64,000 bases of DNA from Litomosoides sigmodontis (GCA_963070105.1 OY718808.1:1117238-1181237), one strand, 5' to 3'; counted from the first letter of the stretch, positions 37,524 to 49,830 are shown. Program-made: numbers and translations. Notes: generated from the letters alone by a model not told the origin.

Positions 37524-39257
37524 ATGAGTAAGATCCCACGTGATACACTCATCGAATGTGTCAACGAGGTGTTGAAAGCATCGAAGGAAAAGAAGCGCAA
37601 ATTTCGGGAAACGGTCGAATTGCAAGTAGCGCTGAAGAATTATGATCCACAGAAAGATAAACGTTTCAGTGGATCCGTGAGGTATTACCAGCAGTCTTCA
37701 TCAGGATCAATTAATTGTCTTTACAACATGCCTACTCCATCCATCCGCATCTAATCATTGATAGGGATGAGCAGGAAGTCGTTTAATAATAAACGGCGAG
37801 GACTCTAACCCAGAGTCCTGAAATAATGGGAAGGATTTCACGCACTATGTTTTTTATTGCTTGAAGTCCGTAATGATTATGTTACCGACTAACGAACAAG
37901 CAGTAAGCGTTTCGTTTCTTTTTTATCATCAGAATGGTAAGGAAATAAAGAATCGGTATGTGAGAAAGATTGGCATTATTTAAGTAAAGAAAATTTTCAT
38001 TTCCTGTTTAGGTGACAGTGGATGGAATGGGAGGAGTAGAGGAATATAAGAACCGAATGTGTAGGGGTTAAAAGTACTTTAATGAACTTGGATAAATAAA
38101 CAGAGGAGGGGATATGGATAAATTAGTTCTTTTAGCAAACTTTCTTGTATTGTCATGGCAAGTATGTTTTGATAATAGTTTATATCACAAGTAAGACTGT
38201 TCCAATTGATTTCTGTGATTTCACATGGTTTAACGTAATCATCATTCGGGCTGTTTTGACCTTTCCACTTCTCTGTAGGGATCTGTTATCGTTGTTCAGG
38301 GACACGTATCTTTTCTCTATGTTCTGGTTGCATTTAGGTTCAAGATAATTTGAGGATGTAAGAGTTCAAATGAATGTTTCCTCAAAAACTTGTGTCTGGG
38401 AATTTTCAATTAACTGAAATTTCTCAATGATTTTCTCGCTTTCAAAAATTTTATTGCTCTTATTGTTTATGACTTCAATGATCGATTATATATTTAGGCT
38501 GAAAAATATTCCAAGGCCGCATATGAAAGTGTGTGTTTTGGGCGATCAACAACATTGCGACGAAGCTAACGCAAACAGTATACCATGCATGAATGCAGAC
38601 GAATTGAAAAAATTGAACAAAAACAAGAAACTTATTAAGAAATTGGCAAAGGTTTTTCACATTTTTCAGTACCTTTCGTTAATTTTTTTTAGACATCCGC
38701 TATCAATCGTCGCCTATTTGTAAAAGAGACATATGATACTGACTGGTGTTATCTCAAAAAAATTGTGTTACTGCAAGTGGTTAGCAGTGTGATACTGGTG
38801 AAACTTTCCTGTTTTCAGGGATACGATGCATTCTTGGCTTCAGAAGCTTTGATCAAGCAGATTCCACGTATACTTGGTCCAGGCCTAAATAAAGCCGGTA
38901 AATTCCCCAGTGTTGTTACTCATTCTGAATCGCTGGCAATTAAAATTGATGAGATTCGTTCAACAATCAAATTTCAAATGAAAAAGGTCATTGCTTTTGT
39001 CATTCGGAATAACCATATAATGTTATTTATCAAGCACTAATGTTTTACTGTTCTTGACACTCGTCAAAGTGTGGTTCTAATTTCAGGTATTGTGTTTATC
39101 GGTAGCAATTGGGCATGTTGGAATGACACCAGAAGAGCTCGTTTCTAATATCGCGCTTTCCATCAATTTTCTTGTGTCGCTGTTGAAGAAGAACTGGCAA
39201 AATGTGAGGTCGCTGCACATAAAGAGCACAATGGGACCACCCCAGCGGATTTATTGA
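37524..39257 (+). CDS. RPL10A: Large ribosomal subunit protein L10a (uL1)
   Basis: Four exons: 37524-37681, 38498-38651, 38819-38986 and 39087-39257 (216 aa; human 217). Diagnostic runs: [107 protein letters not shown] and the end MGPPQRIY. uL1 forms the L1 stalk of the 60S subunit and helps deacylated tRNA leave the E site. The sequence is closer to the C. elegans than to the human protein in several places (for example VGHVG and NVRSL). The gene is intact. Intron 1 (37682-38497) is the longest and contains a possible snoRNA. Confidence 0.97.
37764..37821 (+). ncRNA. Possible box C/D-type snoRNA in RPL10A intron 1
   Basis: GGGATGA (6 of 7 match to box C) at 37764-37770 and CTGA (box D) at 37818-37821 bracket 47 bases that hold two small hairpins: GTCGTTTA/TAAACGGC (37778-37797) and GGACTCT/AGAGTCC (37800-37818). 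Ribosomal protein introns often host snoRNAs. The internal hairpins are unusual for a C/D RNA and the terminal stem is weak, so this is tentative. Confidence 0.25.
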
Positions 39258-39361
39258 TTTTTATGCTGTCGACAGTAATTTGTTATGTTGTCTGAAATGA
39301 TAAACAGTTTATGATTCATCCATTTGAATACATGAAATCTGAATTATTTCTCATTCTTTAG

Positions 39362-39621
39362 TAGGTTACTCGAAGGTCGTAATGCTTTTTGAAGGCAATC
39401 ACATTAAGTGTGCAACTCTAGAAATGGTATTCTATGCTGCAATAGTAGGTCCTGTCGCTAGTAATTTGCGCAGGTAAGCGTGATAATTTTTGTGTAGGGT
39501 GTGGGAAAATTTTGTCGATGGTCATCTTGGTGGGCAGTATTTTCTGACAAATTTTTTTTGCAGTGTAAAGTTTCGTTACATTGTAATGTGGAAAAGGATG
39601 AGTTGTTCTCCTTCACATTAA
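39362..39621 (+). other. Two phase-matched exons of an unrecognised protein (partial)
   Basis: Exons 39362-39473 and 39564-39621 (stop TAA) join to read VVMLFEGNHIKCATLEMVFY, then AAIVGPVASNLRSVKFRYIV and a short tail. Splice sites are good (TTCTTTAG, CAG|GTAAGC, TTTTTTGCAG). No upstream exon is evident. The rhythm resembles the unrecognised gene at 35.3-36.5 kb, so it may be a duplicated or trapped piece of it, or a distal exon pair. The family is unknown. Confidence 0.35.
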
Positions 39622-40003
39622 TTTATTTCCTAATGCGATACAATTTAAATATGAAAGTGCTAAATCAGTGGCAATTGATTAAGAACAGAATTTTCTATAA
39701 ATTCTAGGCAGAAATTTAACAATTTCCAACTTTACTAACTTCCTTGTCAACAGCACAAACACAGATCCAGAATAAATGAAAATTTTTGAATTTCAATTTA
39801 TGATGAACGTTTTTATTTCCTTTCTAACTATTTTTATCTAATTCTATGCTATTCGAATGAAAATTTTCTTCATCTCGGAAAGTATTGTTCAGCAACATAA
39901 ATATCACTAATTGAATGATTCAATTCGAGCGCACACGTGCATTAGTAAGAGAATAATTTGTATATTTGAACAGAATTTTAATTTTTAATGAGTTACATTT
40001 TCC

Positions 40004-43000
40004 TCAGTCTAATTCTTCCATAGCATCATAGACAAACAATGATCGCAGTGCTGAAGAAACCTCGAAAAGATCCTCATCTGAAACTTCTGCTGGTGGTACC
40101 GGTTCCGGTATATCCGATTTTAAACCTTCACCAATCCATTTGTGCACCTGTTTACATTTAGCTTTCAGTAGTTCAATTCGCTCCAACGGTGATAGCTGTG
40201 GTTTTGTCCAGTCGGCCCAATCGTCACATTCCACGTACATCTCGTGATCAAATCGTGCTTGAATCATTTCATCGATGATGTACGGTTGTTCATCGACATT
40301 CAAATGCAAACTGATATTATTCATTTAAATTATAAAATTAGATTAAATATTTTTTTAAAAAAGAAGTTTAAATTTAAGATGAAAATTACGAAGGGAAGAA
40401 TATTGGCGTTTGAGTGAAACGTGAATAAGTTGTTTTACATTTGCTTTCATAAACTTTTTTTTTAATTTTTGCATATTTTTAGAAGTTTAAATAGGTAGCA
40501 TTAATTATAAATTCAAAATTTTTTTGGAAATTTTGATTTCTCAATTGTAAAACTAAGCCGAAAACAAAAAAACAGGACGCAATTTTTAATGTAAATGATT
40601 TCCAAAATTTAATTGAAAATATCTAAATTCTACGGGAAGTAAAAGTGAAGTAGTGAATCAATGCTACGTACGAATATGTATTAGGAAATTCCGCAACAAT
40701 CCGTGCAATCGTGCAAGCTTCAAGTTTCGGAAAACCGAATCGTATAGCAAGACGTAGGAATTGAAGTGTATTAACTTCACATGGTGGTCGTGTTGTACCG
40801 CAGAGCTAAAATTAATGAAATTAATTTCAAATTGTTCAGGTTGATTAAATTAAGCAACGATTCTCTGTTCTCATTTAAAATTAGGAATTTTGTAAAAGGG
40901 AAAATTATTAGAAAATATTAATGGAAAATTGATGGAGAAATAACAATTCGAATATTAATTAATCCAATATTAGTTAAATCGATTTTTATTTCACAGTTGG
41001 AAAATGCCATTCCTTTTTATGATAAATCAGATCAGCTATTTGTTATTTAATTGAAATATTTGAAAATGAGATATCATAAGTGTTTTCTTAAAACGAAAAT
41101 AGCATTGAAAAAGAAAATTTTTAAATTAATCCTAAATTTGTTAAGCAGAATACGATAAACATTACAAGCTATTTTAAGTAAATTTGGTAACCTTTTGAAA
41201 AATTCGACAAAAATCTTCATCGTACGTTTCAAGTAGTTCCTGATACATTAATGGTTTTAATAAGTTCATGCAAGCAAGAAATTGTTGATAGCTAGCAAAA
41301 TCACGGGAATTTAAACTCCCGCCGCAATATTTCATTTGACATATGCCAGTGAATGCAAACGAGAGTACCTGGAAATTTAATTATTGAAAAATCATTTGAC
41401 ACTTTAAGATCAACTAATGCTGCAAATTTTCAATCTCAACAGAGCTCGAATTTAAATTAAACTTAAAGAAATTGAAGAGTTACAATCAAATACAATCAAA
41501 CATCAGAAGATAATCGATCGAATTAGGGAATAGAACGCATGCTTCTGGAAAATTTTTCATTTTTTAATTTGACTTTTATATTAAAATTATTGCTTAAAAT
41601 TACAAAATTATATCATTAATTTCCCTTTTTTTTTGCACAAAACGTTATTTAGCGTAAGTGATGAAGCGAAAAAAGGAATGAAAAAACATTTCGAAAGAAT
41701 CATTGCATAACTGAATAACCTGTTCAACGGTGACTGATTTAAATTTCAAACGAACTGCGTTCGCTTCGGGATGGCTATCCATGTAATCGTGAAGATATCT
41801 ACACGTCACATATAAGCAATGTCGATCGTAGGATATTACTTCATCGACGCATTCAATGTAGTACATCCTAGAAATTAATTGATTCTATTTTCCTAATTCC
41901 TTGTTTAATTTTTGTTTCAACTTGCCGCTGGGGAAAAGGCTCAAATTTTGTCAAGGTCCTGTTTTGCTACATTTTTGATGAAACGAGTAATTTAAAATAC
42001 TTAATTAAACAATAATTTCCAGCGCAAAAAGCATTTCAACAAAGTTCTATAAATTTTATCATTTTTTGCAAGCAATTGAGAATGTTAAATTTTAGTATAA
42101 CTTTAATATTCACTTGTATTTCAGGTATTACATATACCAAATCAGTTCTTACTAGATTAACGTAAAAAATTGGACGAAATGCTAAGTAAACAATAAAGAT
42201 AAAAGTTTTTCTTCTTCATATTTAACAGGTCTGTTATGGCGCCACTACTGCCAATTAGCGGGAGTGTTAATGAGAAATTTTAAACTAAATTAATCCCTAA
42301 TAAATTGTAATGAATTAGTTTAAAAATTTGAATTGTTAACTTTTGTTACAAGCGTATTAATTCAGCATTTTTAAACAAAAGTGAAGCATACGTCCCATCA
42401 GTTCTCCCAACAAATATCAGCGCTTCCATCCGTTCATCAGTTGCTTGATCCGGTTCCAGGCGAAGTAACGGATTTAAATTGATTTCCGGTACGACATAGT
42501 TAAAACTATCTAGTGCGAATGCTAATTTTATTTCAATTTTTAATTGACCCGGATTGAATTCGTCACTTTCATATAATTTTGTTAACGTTTCCGTGTAGTG
42601 CGGAACAAACTCGACGCGATGCTTCAATTCTTGCCATTGCGCTGGGAAGCATTCAACTAAAAATCTCTTTCACTCTCTCACTCTCTTTCTTAAATTTTTA
42701 AAATAAATAAATATGATTTGTGTCATAATCGGAACCAAAACACGGAATGAGTGAAGAGTAGTGAAAGGTAGCGTAAGAATTCCGTCGCAGCCGAAATCGG
42801 AAAAACGGAATGGGTGAAATAGTGAAAGTGAGTGAAGCAGTAACTGAAGAAGGAAAAAAAATCACTAGTGAAATTTATTTTTGTACGTTCAACAGAAAAG
42901 ATGCAAGAAAGGCGAGTTAAATTGCGAATTAAAAAATGAATTTTGTACGAAAATGTTTTTTTTTTGTCAAATTCATATTTTTTTAAATTAATTCCCAATT

Positions 43001-43820
43001 ATTCCTCTTCCATATCCAAATCACAGTAACGGCACATTTCATCCCTTACTGTTTCGTTTTCCACTTTTGCAGTAGAAAAACCTAATCTTTCTTACAACTC
43101 ATTTCAGCAAAGTAAAGAAAAAATTTTCAAAAATTAAAAAATTTCCAAAGCTAACTTTTTCGACTATTTTTTGATTGCGCACGAAATTGCACACGAAATT
43201 CACCGTTAATATTAGCATCGGTTTGTCGTACCAATTCGATCGTAAATTCCCTCTCTCTCTTTCTCACATGCAATGTCCTGCAATGTCAGAACCATTTCAC
43301 AGCAATTTCTTAATTGAAAAGCAAAGCGATGCAAAAAAGCAAAAAATGATATATTTTAAAATTTAAATGAAAAAAAAGAGAGCAGTTAGTAAATATTTCA
43401 TTTGATAATTGCATTTGCATACTTTGATAAATAATAAATTAAGGAGGCTAAAAGCAGGCTATAAATGTGGTAGAGAATGCAAAACAAATCATTAATAGTT
43501 GAAATATTAAACAATCTTTGGGAAAAAAATTTAGCATTAAATTATTGAAGTGTTAATTAAGTTTTTTTTTTCTTAGAGTAATATGTATAGCATAGTTTTT
43601 TCGAAATGTAACAGTCTGATCGATACCATTCGATATATCGTACGCCATGAACGGTCGCAAACAGTGAACGACCAACTTCTGTGGTAATTAATTCTTTGCG
43701 CATTTTAAGATAATAGCAATGCGTGAATACAATTAGCATATCACTCTCTTTCATATATTCACTTTTAAAATTTGGATACATCCGACGAGGCCGCTGCTCA
43801 TTTTCAGCATGTCTAAACAT
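40004..43820 (-). CDS. Unrecognised 426-aa protein, complete six-exon gene
   Basis: Exons from the 5' end: 43820-43613, 42656-42350, 41867-41720, 41368-41192, 40805-40672 and 40310-40004; every junction keeps frame. The start ATG comes seven bases after the acceptor TTTTTTTAG, typical of a spliced-leader site. No signal peptide or membrane helix. N-terminal part: MLIVFTHCYYLKMRKELITT and HGVRYIEWYRSDFECFPAQW. Centre: EIKLAFALDSFNYVVPEINL, RMEALIFVGRTDGTYASLLF. C-terminal part: alpha-helical with LAIRFGFPKLEACTIARIV, then acidic and Trp-rich (YVECDDWADWTKPQLSPLE), ending YDAMEELD. I recognise no family; it may be nematode-restricted. A poly(A) signal lies about 190 bases downstream (39812-39817). 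Its start is 66 bp from the start of the plus-strand membrane protein. Confidence 0.8.
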
Positions 43821-43886
43821 TTTAACACTAAAAAAATTGTTAATTTTCGAAATTATATTCGATAACGACTTAATTAATTAGCGAGG
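43821..43886. promoter_or_regulatory. 66-bp shared intergenic region between head-to-head genes
   Basis: Only 66 bases separate the two start codons, and both sides show an acceptor directly before the ATG: minus strand TTTTTTTAG ending at 43828, plus strand ATTAATTAG ending at 43881. Such tight spacing suggests spliced-leader trans-splicing from overlapping outrons, and promoters that lie inside or beyond the opposing genes. Confidence 0.6.
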
Positions 43887-44527
43887 ATGATGGATTTAGA
43901 TCCAAATGCGCCATCAAATGATAGCGAATTTGTAATTTTAGCAAAAATTATTAATTGCATCGAATGCGACAATTACCCTAGCCTGTAGGGTGAGGCAAGA
44001 TCAATTCCCAAATTGCTGAACGGTGTGGTAATTAATGACATTTTGCCCTTGAAATACCAAAAGGTTAGTGAAGAGGAGAGAAAAAAAGTTATAAAATACT
44101 GTAAGTGATGTCCTATCACATATTTTATAGGAAAAAATTTAGTTAAAAATTTTGCATATTATTTATGAAATGAAAAAATTGCAGTTTGAAATTATTATTT
44201 CTTTGAGCATTTTATTTTTTGCTAATGCATCGGTAATTTTAATGACGTGTGTTCAACTAGATAAACGTCAACGTATAGATCATTTAACGCGTCAATTAAA
44301 TATACGCGTAAGAGAGATGTAAAATAAAAGAAAGAAATTAACTTTCAAAGAATTTACGAAAAATTCAAGTATTTTAGTTTTATTTTCGGTTTTTTTCTCT
44401 CAGTAATTATAGTATTTGGGAAGAATTAAATATTTTTAAGAAAGAAGCTGGACTTTGTCGAAAGCAAAACAAACAAGATTGTCAGTTGAAAATTGTTTTT
44501 CATTTGCGAAAAACAGCAAAATTATAA
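43887..44527 (+). CDS. Small single-pass membrane protein, cuticle-collagen N-terminus-like
   Basis: Four exons: 43887-43931, 43989-44063, 44185-44318 and 44404-44527 (125 aa). The first intron is just 57 bases and ends in TAG, so an unspliced reading stays open up to that stop. The protein has a soluble N-terminus with GEARSIPKLLNGVVINDILP, one hydrophobic helix (FEIIISLSILFFANASVILM, about residues 41-60), then a basic amphipathic stretch DKRQRIDHLTRQLNIRVRE and INYSIWEELNIFKK. A membrane helix followed by a basic stretch and an Ile-Trp-x-Glu-Leu motif is the layout of the nematode cuticle collagen N-terminal domain, but no Gly-X-Y repeat follows; the frame ends in TAA. A poly(A) signal is at 44598. 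The relation to collagens is inference. Confidence 0.6.
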
Positions 44528-44983
44528 ACAAGTTATTGTTTTATTCAAATTTTAATTAGTACATCGCCAGAATGTACTAATTAAGGTTGTTCGTTTCAAT
44601 AAATTTGCTTAAATTTTAAATTGCCTCGTTGATAGCAGTAACATATATATGCGTTCCACCTTCCCCCCCCCCTCATGCTAATTAACAAGTATTAAAGTAG
44701 CTTACAACGGAAAATATTGTAGAGTGGATAGGTTGACAGGTTAAAGTACTAATGCCTCTCTAAGGTTAATTATCAATTTATTAAAAAAAGCCAAACTTTT
44801 ATTCCAAATATGCGACACATCGATTCAAAACACAAAATTAACAAAATAGGTGAATGCTGAAATTCGTTAATTTAAACATAAATATGCGGCGAAAATGCGC
44901 TTTTTAACCATTTTCAAATGCAAATTGCTTTCATACGATTTTATTGATAATTAACAAATTGTAATTAGTGAAATTAAATTAAA
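44528..44983. other. Convergent 3' region
   Basis: 3' UTRs of the membrane-protein gene (AATAAA at 44598) and the PDZ gene (complement of AATAAA at 44940-44945), with a run of ten C at 44663-44672. No other gene. Confidence 0.6.
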
Positions 44984-47206
44984 TTATAATACGCTTTTTG
45001 ATAAATGCGTAATCCGAGGAAATCGGAAGCGGATTTTGGAAGAAGTCTCATCGCACTTGTTGCCCAACGATGTTTGACAATGTGCCAACGCCACTGAAGA
45101 TGTAAATGAATAAATTTTGAAATTTTAAAAAAGCAAAATAAGGCAGCGATTTAATTAATTAAACAACTTCGGTGAGCATACAAACAATTGAAAAATGAAT
45201 AAGTTCTGGGATTTTTCTAACTCCCACAAAATTTGCATTTTATCGCTTTATGCCGCTGTATGTTACCGATCAAATGAATTAATTATTTGTTGAACAAAAC
45301 AATTTGACCATTTACAATTTAATTATTTATGATTAATTATTAATAGAGCATGAAATTGTTAATTAGTATATATGTATTCATATATATATATATATTAACT
45401 TTAGTGGAATATTTCGAACATTCAGCAGACTTTGCTTCACCTGCGCAATCATTTCCACTATCGTATAACTGTTTAGCGTAACCAAAAGTTCGAAACTTCC
45501 TAAAATTAGATTTCTGCTTTAAATTTTTAAAAATTTCAAATTCTTAGAAAAAAGATTTGTAGCGAAAGGTTTAATTTAAGTAAATGTTATTTTTCAATTT
45601 AAAATCACCACTGCTGTGTGCATAATGAAAATTGTCGGTCACTCTCCTCACTGAAGCAAACCGATTGTGCACATTCAGTTCCGGTCACATCATGGCGACA
45701 TTGAATTGACGGCGTGACCTCCTGCTATTACAGCTTTATCAAATTGCAATATAATTACTTATTCACTCATTTACTCACTTATCATCTCACCGTAATCATT
45801 TATTTCATTAATGAATTCTTTGTTTACAACTCGTTTATGTTATTCTTCGTCTTACTTAATTAAAATTTTTGCTCTCAAAATGAACCGCCTGTAGCTACAT
45901 CTTAGAAAAACTTGAAATTTCAACCTTTTAGCGTTGAAACTAACGCAATGCTCCGTTTAAAAATTGTCCATTCAAAGATGAAAGGATTTTTCATTGCAAT
46001 ATTTTCAGTAGTTGAGTAATTAAAGAATTAATTTGAGCTTACTCGAGCGTAACTTGCCGATTCACTGGATCCGTCTGTGCCGGAAAGCGATAGCGGTAGC
46101 GTTGCGCTTCCGTTATCATCGTTTGCCAGATTAACGTGTGTCGTCGGATAGGTGTAATGCAAATTGCCGTTTTCATCTTCGCTAAGTGCTGCTTCACCAA
46201 CCTCTTCACGTCGTATTCGACGGCTTACCTAAAATTAACTTTTTTACAAACGTTTCTTAGCACTCATTTAATTAGCTTACCTTCCTACATATCCTCTCGA
46301 AATTACCTGTACAAATGCATAACCATTGCTGCGCACAGCTACTCGGAGTATGTTAGCAATTTGATCACACGTTAAACGTCGTACGTCAACGCCATTCACT
46401 TTCAGTATTTGATCACCCTCGTAGAGGATATTTGACTGTAATAGGAACAGACAAAGAAAGAATTATTATGATTGATTTATTCGAATTCAATTGCATTCAA
46501 AATTCAAATTCAAATGTTGCTGTGACAAAAAAGTGTTGAAATGATAAATTGACAACAACTCCCTTCATTTTCATTTTTTCGTCCGTTTCGTTTTTTTTTT
46601 TTCTCAGGAAATTTTTTCACTTAGACAGTATTTGCTGTACGTTTCTACTGAAGCTTATCATCAATCTAAATCTAAACCATTTTTATTTCAAAATTTTTGC
46701 ACCAACATTTTATAGGATACAAATTAAAAAAGAATTTATAAATGTAAAAAAAAGGGAAAAATTTTTGAAAACACTTATAAGTGTATAAATTAGGAGAAAG
46801 AAAAATAGTGAAAAAAATAATTAATTAATTAATCACATTAATTATTCGCCATTTGCTTGACCAATCCTATCATTAAATGCGATTTTGCGCTTATTTTCCA
46901 TTTTTATTTGCATATAAAGTGATCGTTGAGTGAAAAGAACAAAAATAAATGAAAAGCGGAAAGTGTTGAATATCAATAGCTCTATTTGCGCTTCACTGAA
47001 TCGTAAATATCGTAGCAGTCATTCTACTACTGTTAATTACCGTACCGCACCTGTGTTGATCTCTTATTCACGTATTGTACGAAGCTGCCACGTGTTTTAC
47101 TGCCACCTAATCGGAATGCCAATGCACCATTGATGAAATGATCCGGTTCCAGTTGTATTTCCTCCTTCATACTTTTGCAGTCGTCAAGTATGCATCCGTT
47201 TGTAAA
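44984..47206 (-). CDS. PDZ-domain protein (5' end uncertain)
   Basis: Exons from the 5' end: 47206-47051, 46435-46307, 46228-46043, 45721-45609, 45499-45441 and 45093-44984; phases match throughout. The PDZ domain spans exons 1-3: EEIQLEPDHF starts it, ALAFRLGG is the carboxylate-binding loop (GLGF equivalent), then GSFVQYVNKRST, YEGDQILKVNGVDVRRLTCD, IANILRVAVRSNGYAFVQVS. A Ser/Asp-rich linker (LPLSLSGTDGSSESASYAR), a Cys-containing segment and a basic tail (SSKIRFRFPRITHLSKSVL) follow. PDZ domains bind protein C-termini, usually in membrane scaffolds. An ATG at 47170 in exon 1 may be the true start; otherwise upstream exons are missing. The last two exons are open in other frames, so the tail is less certain than the PDZ part. 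A poly(A) signal lies at 44940. Confidence 0.7.
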
Positions 47207-47955
47207 CTGCACTGCTACCAGTTGATATTTCAAATTTTACACTGAAAACTAAAAATTAATTAGCGATGTTACTTTCGGCCAAATTTGATAGGCAAAATTT
47301 TTGAATTACAATTGCTAAATTCTATGCAAACAGTTGAGAGGAAATCTTTCTTTTTTTTCTTTTTCAACCTATCATTTACAACCAATTAATTCTTGCAAAT
47401 TTTATTGAGTAGTATGTGCACTTATGACGCACGGCGTATTAAAATTAAAACTATAAAATGTATTGCAATGAACTTGGAAAAATGAAAGATTAAAAATTGC
47501 GGAATCGTTCACTTCCTTCTGCAATTAGTAAATGCTCGAATGATTTGCAATACATTTTTATGAATGATAAGAAAGAATTTAATTTAAAATTTGGAACTTG
47601 AAAAAGTGTGTGGATTCTTTAACCTAAATCCACAATCGAATTATAAAAGAGAAACCTTTCTCCTAACCTGAATTTTTACAAACTTAAATCTGGAATGAGG
47701 AAACTGCACTGCTCATTCTTCACTTCGAACTGTAAAATTTTTCAGACAAACTTCTTCGTATAAATTTTTATTTCCCATTTTTCGTATTTAAAATTTGAAA
47801 TGTACGAAAAAATTTGGCAAGTTTATTTCTTTTCCACTACGAAATAGAAATAATATCAAATAACTGAAAAAGTTTTAGCGAAGAAGAAAACTGCCTAATT
47901 TAGCCTTTCATTTTCTGCTATTTAAATAACTGAAAATTGAATTTCCGCTTTGCAG

Positions 47956-48020
47956 CAATTAGGAAAAGCTCCATGGGAACGGACATTCGGTGGCCAAGAA
48001 GTCAAGGACGAGAAGAAAAG
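47956..48020 (+). other. Possible isolated exon (weak)
   Basis: A 65-base GC-richer segment lies between acceptor CTTTGCAG and donor AAAAG|GTAAGA. One frame reads QLGKAPWERTFGGQEVKDEK; a second is also open (IRKSSMGTDIRWPRSQGREE). The splice-site quality is good, but no partner exon was found on the plus strand. Confidence 0.25.
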
Positions 48021-49799
48021 GTAAGATGCAATTGGATAGGGAAAAAGGAGAAAATGCCAGCTGAAATTGCAAATTCATTCATTCAATAGTATATTTGTTC
48101 AAAAAAAAAAGCAACAAAAATATTTTTAATTAAATTAATGAAAAGGAAATTCCTTTTCGAAGTGAATCCAATTGAAAAAGAGAAGAGGAACTGATTGGAA
48201 AATTGTAAGGAAGTAATTCATTGGTGGGAAAAAGGCTTTTTTTTTTTACTCCAAAAACATTTCTACAATAATACCTGAAAATAACAAATTAATTTGTTTA
48301 ACAGTTGCTGCCATCTTCAGCGCATAAACGATTTGAAAGAATGAATGAAATTTAATAACGAAAGAGATTAGGAATATTTAATTTGCGTATAAAATTTGAT
48401 AGAGAAAGTTTACAATTTCGTACCATTTCATTGCAACTAAATTCAATTGCAGTTATTTCTAGTAAAAAATGAACTCGAAAAAAAGTGAATTTTCCTGAAT
48501 TGAAATGTTTTAATGTATTTAAAAATATTAAATGAAATCTCCTTTTTCGTTCACTTTTTTTAAAGCAAAATTTTCATGCTGCTAATCTAACATTACATTT
48601 TATCATATCCGATAAAAGAATTATATTCTATTTAAAAAAATTTGAAAAAGTTTTGGATTATTTTAAAGCGGACAAAAAATGACGATCATCAACCTTTATG
48701 ATTTAGACCAAATTTATGATAAACGATCAGCGCCATTCGTTATTTGTATTAACCTATTTGTATTAATTGATTAATCACAATGAATGAAAATTTCAAATTT
48801 CGATTTAGCAACATCTCTACTGCATAAAGCAACAAGAATTTGGCACGCTAAGCTGTCCAATTATATATTCCCAAAAATTTTCATTATTTTCAAATTCTAG
48901 CTTGCCCGCTCACTGCAAAATTGAAATTAAGAAATTGAGAGAAAAAAAGAGAGGGGAGAGAGGAAAAGCTCAAGTCATCCATTAAACCATTTTCGTTTCA
49001 TTTTATCGATAACGAAGTTGATGAAAATGGCATTGAAATTTAAACAAAAAAAAAATCCTCTCGAGCTTTCCTTTTCAGTCCTTCACTTCTTTTATATATA
49101 TATATATATACATGGGAAATTGAGTAACGCGAAATATTTTATTCGAAAGAAAAAATTTTCTCCAAAGAAATACTAATAGCAAAATGCAAGAAAGCAAAAT
49201 AATTCGTTTGGAATTTTTTTGTAAAAATAGAAATAAATTCCAAGTTCGACAAAATTTTTTGCGAGCAAATTTTCAGAACAATAGCAGATGGAGAAAAAAA
49301 ACAGATGAAAGTGTGCGAAAGACGGATGGCCAAGAGAAAGACTCAGATGGAAATGGTTCAAAAATTTTTATAAAAAAATGAAAATGTGACTTGCTGCTCC
49401 AGTCTGATGTGAAAAGTTCAATTCGCCCCCAAATAATTTCAAGAATGCAAAAAAATAAATTGTAATAAACAACCTGAAATGAGATTGTCTTCGTTAGGCA
49501 TTATTTTTCATCCGCTTCAATCAATTTTTCTCATTTCTGAATAGTTTTTTTTTTTGTTCGATGATGAAACTCAAAATTTAAACTTCATTTTCCAGAATTT
49601 AAAGCTTATTGTGAAATTTCAAAATTTCAGTATGGGCAAATTTACGAATTCTTACCTTTAAAATTTTGCACTTGAAATTTGATTACGGCATTACTGTGTG
49701 ATTCTAATATTTTTCCCACCATTGCACACAATGCACAAATCTACGCATTCGTTTAACTTCATTTCCTCTCTTTTCCTCTTCATCTCCGTTCGATTTTCT

Positions 49800-49830
<31 letters not shown>

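Noticed and set aside
43887..44108. In-frame TAG readthrough or recoding in the small membrane-protein gene
   Set aside because: The TAG at 43986-43988 is the acceptor of a 57-base intron with donor GTAATT; splicing removes it in frame.
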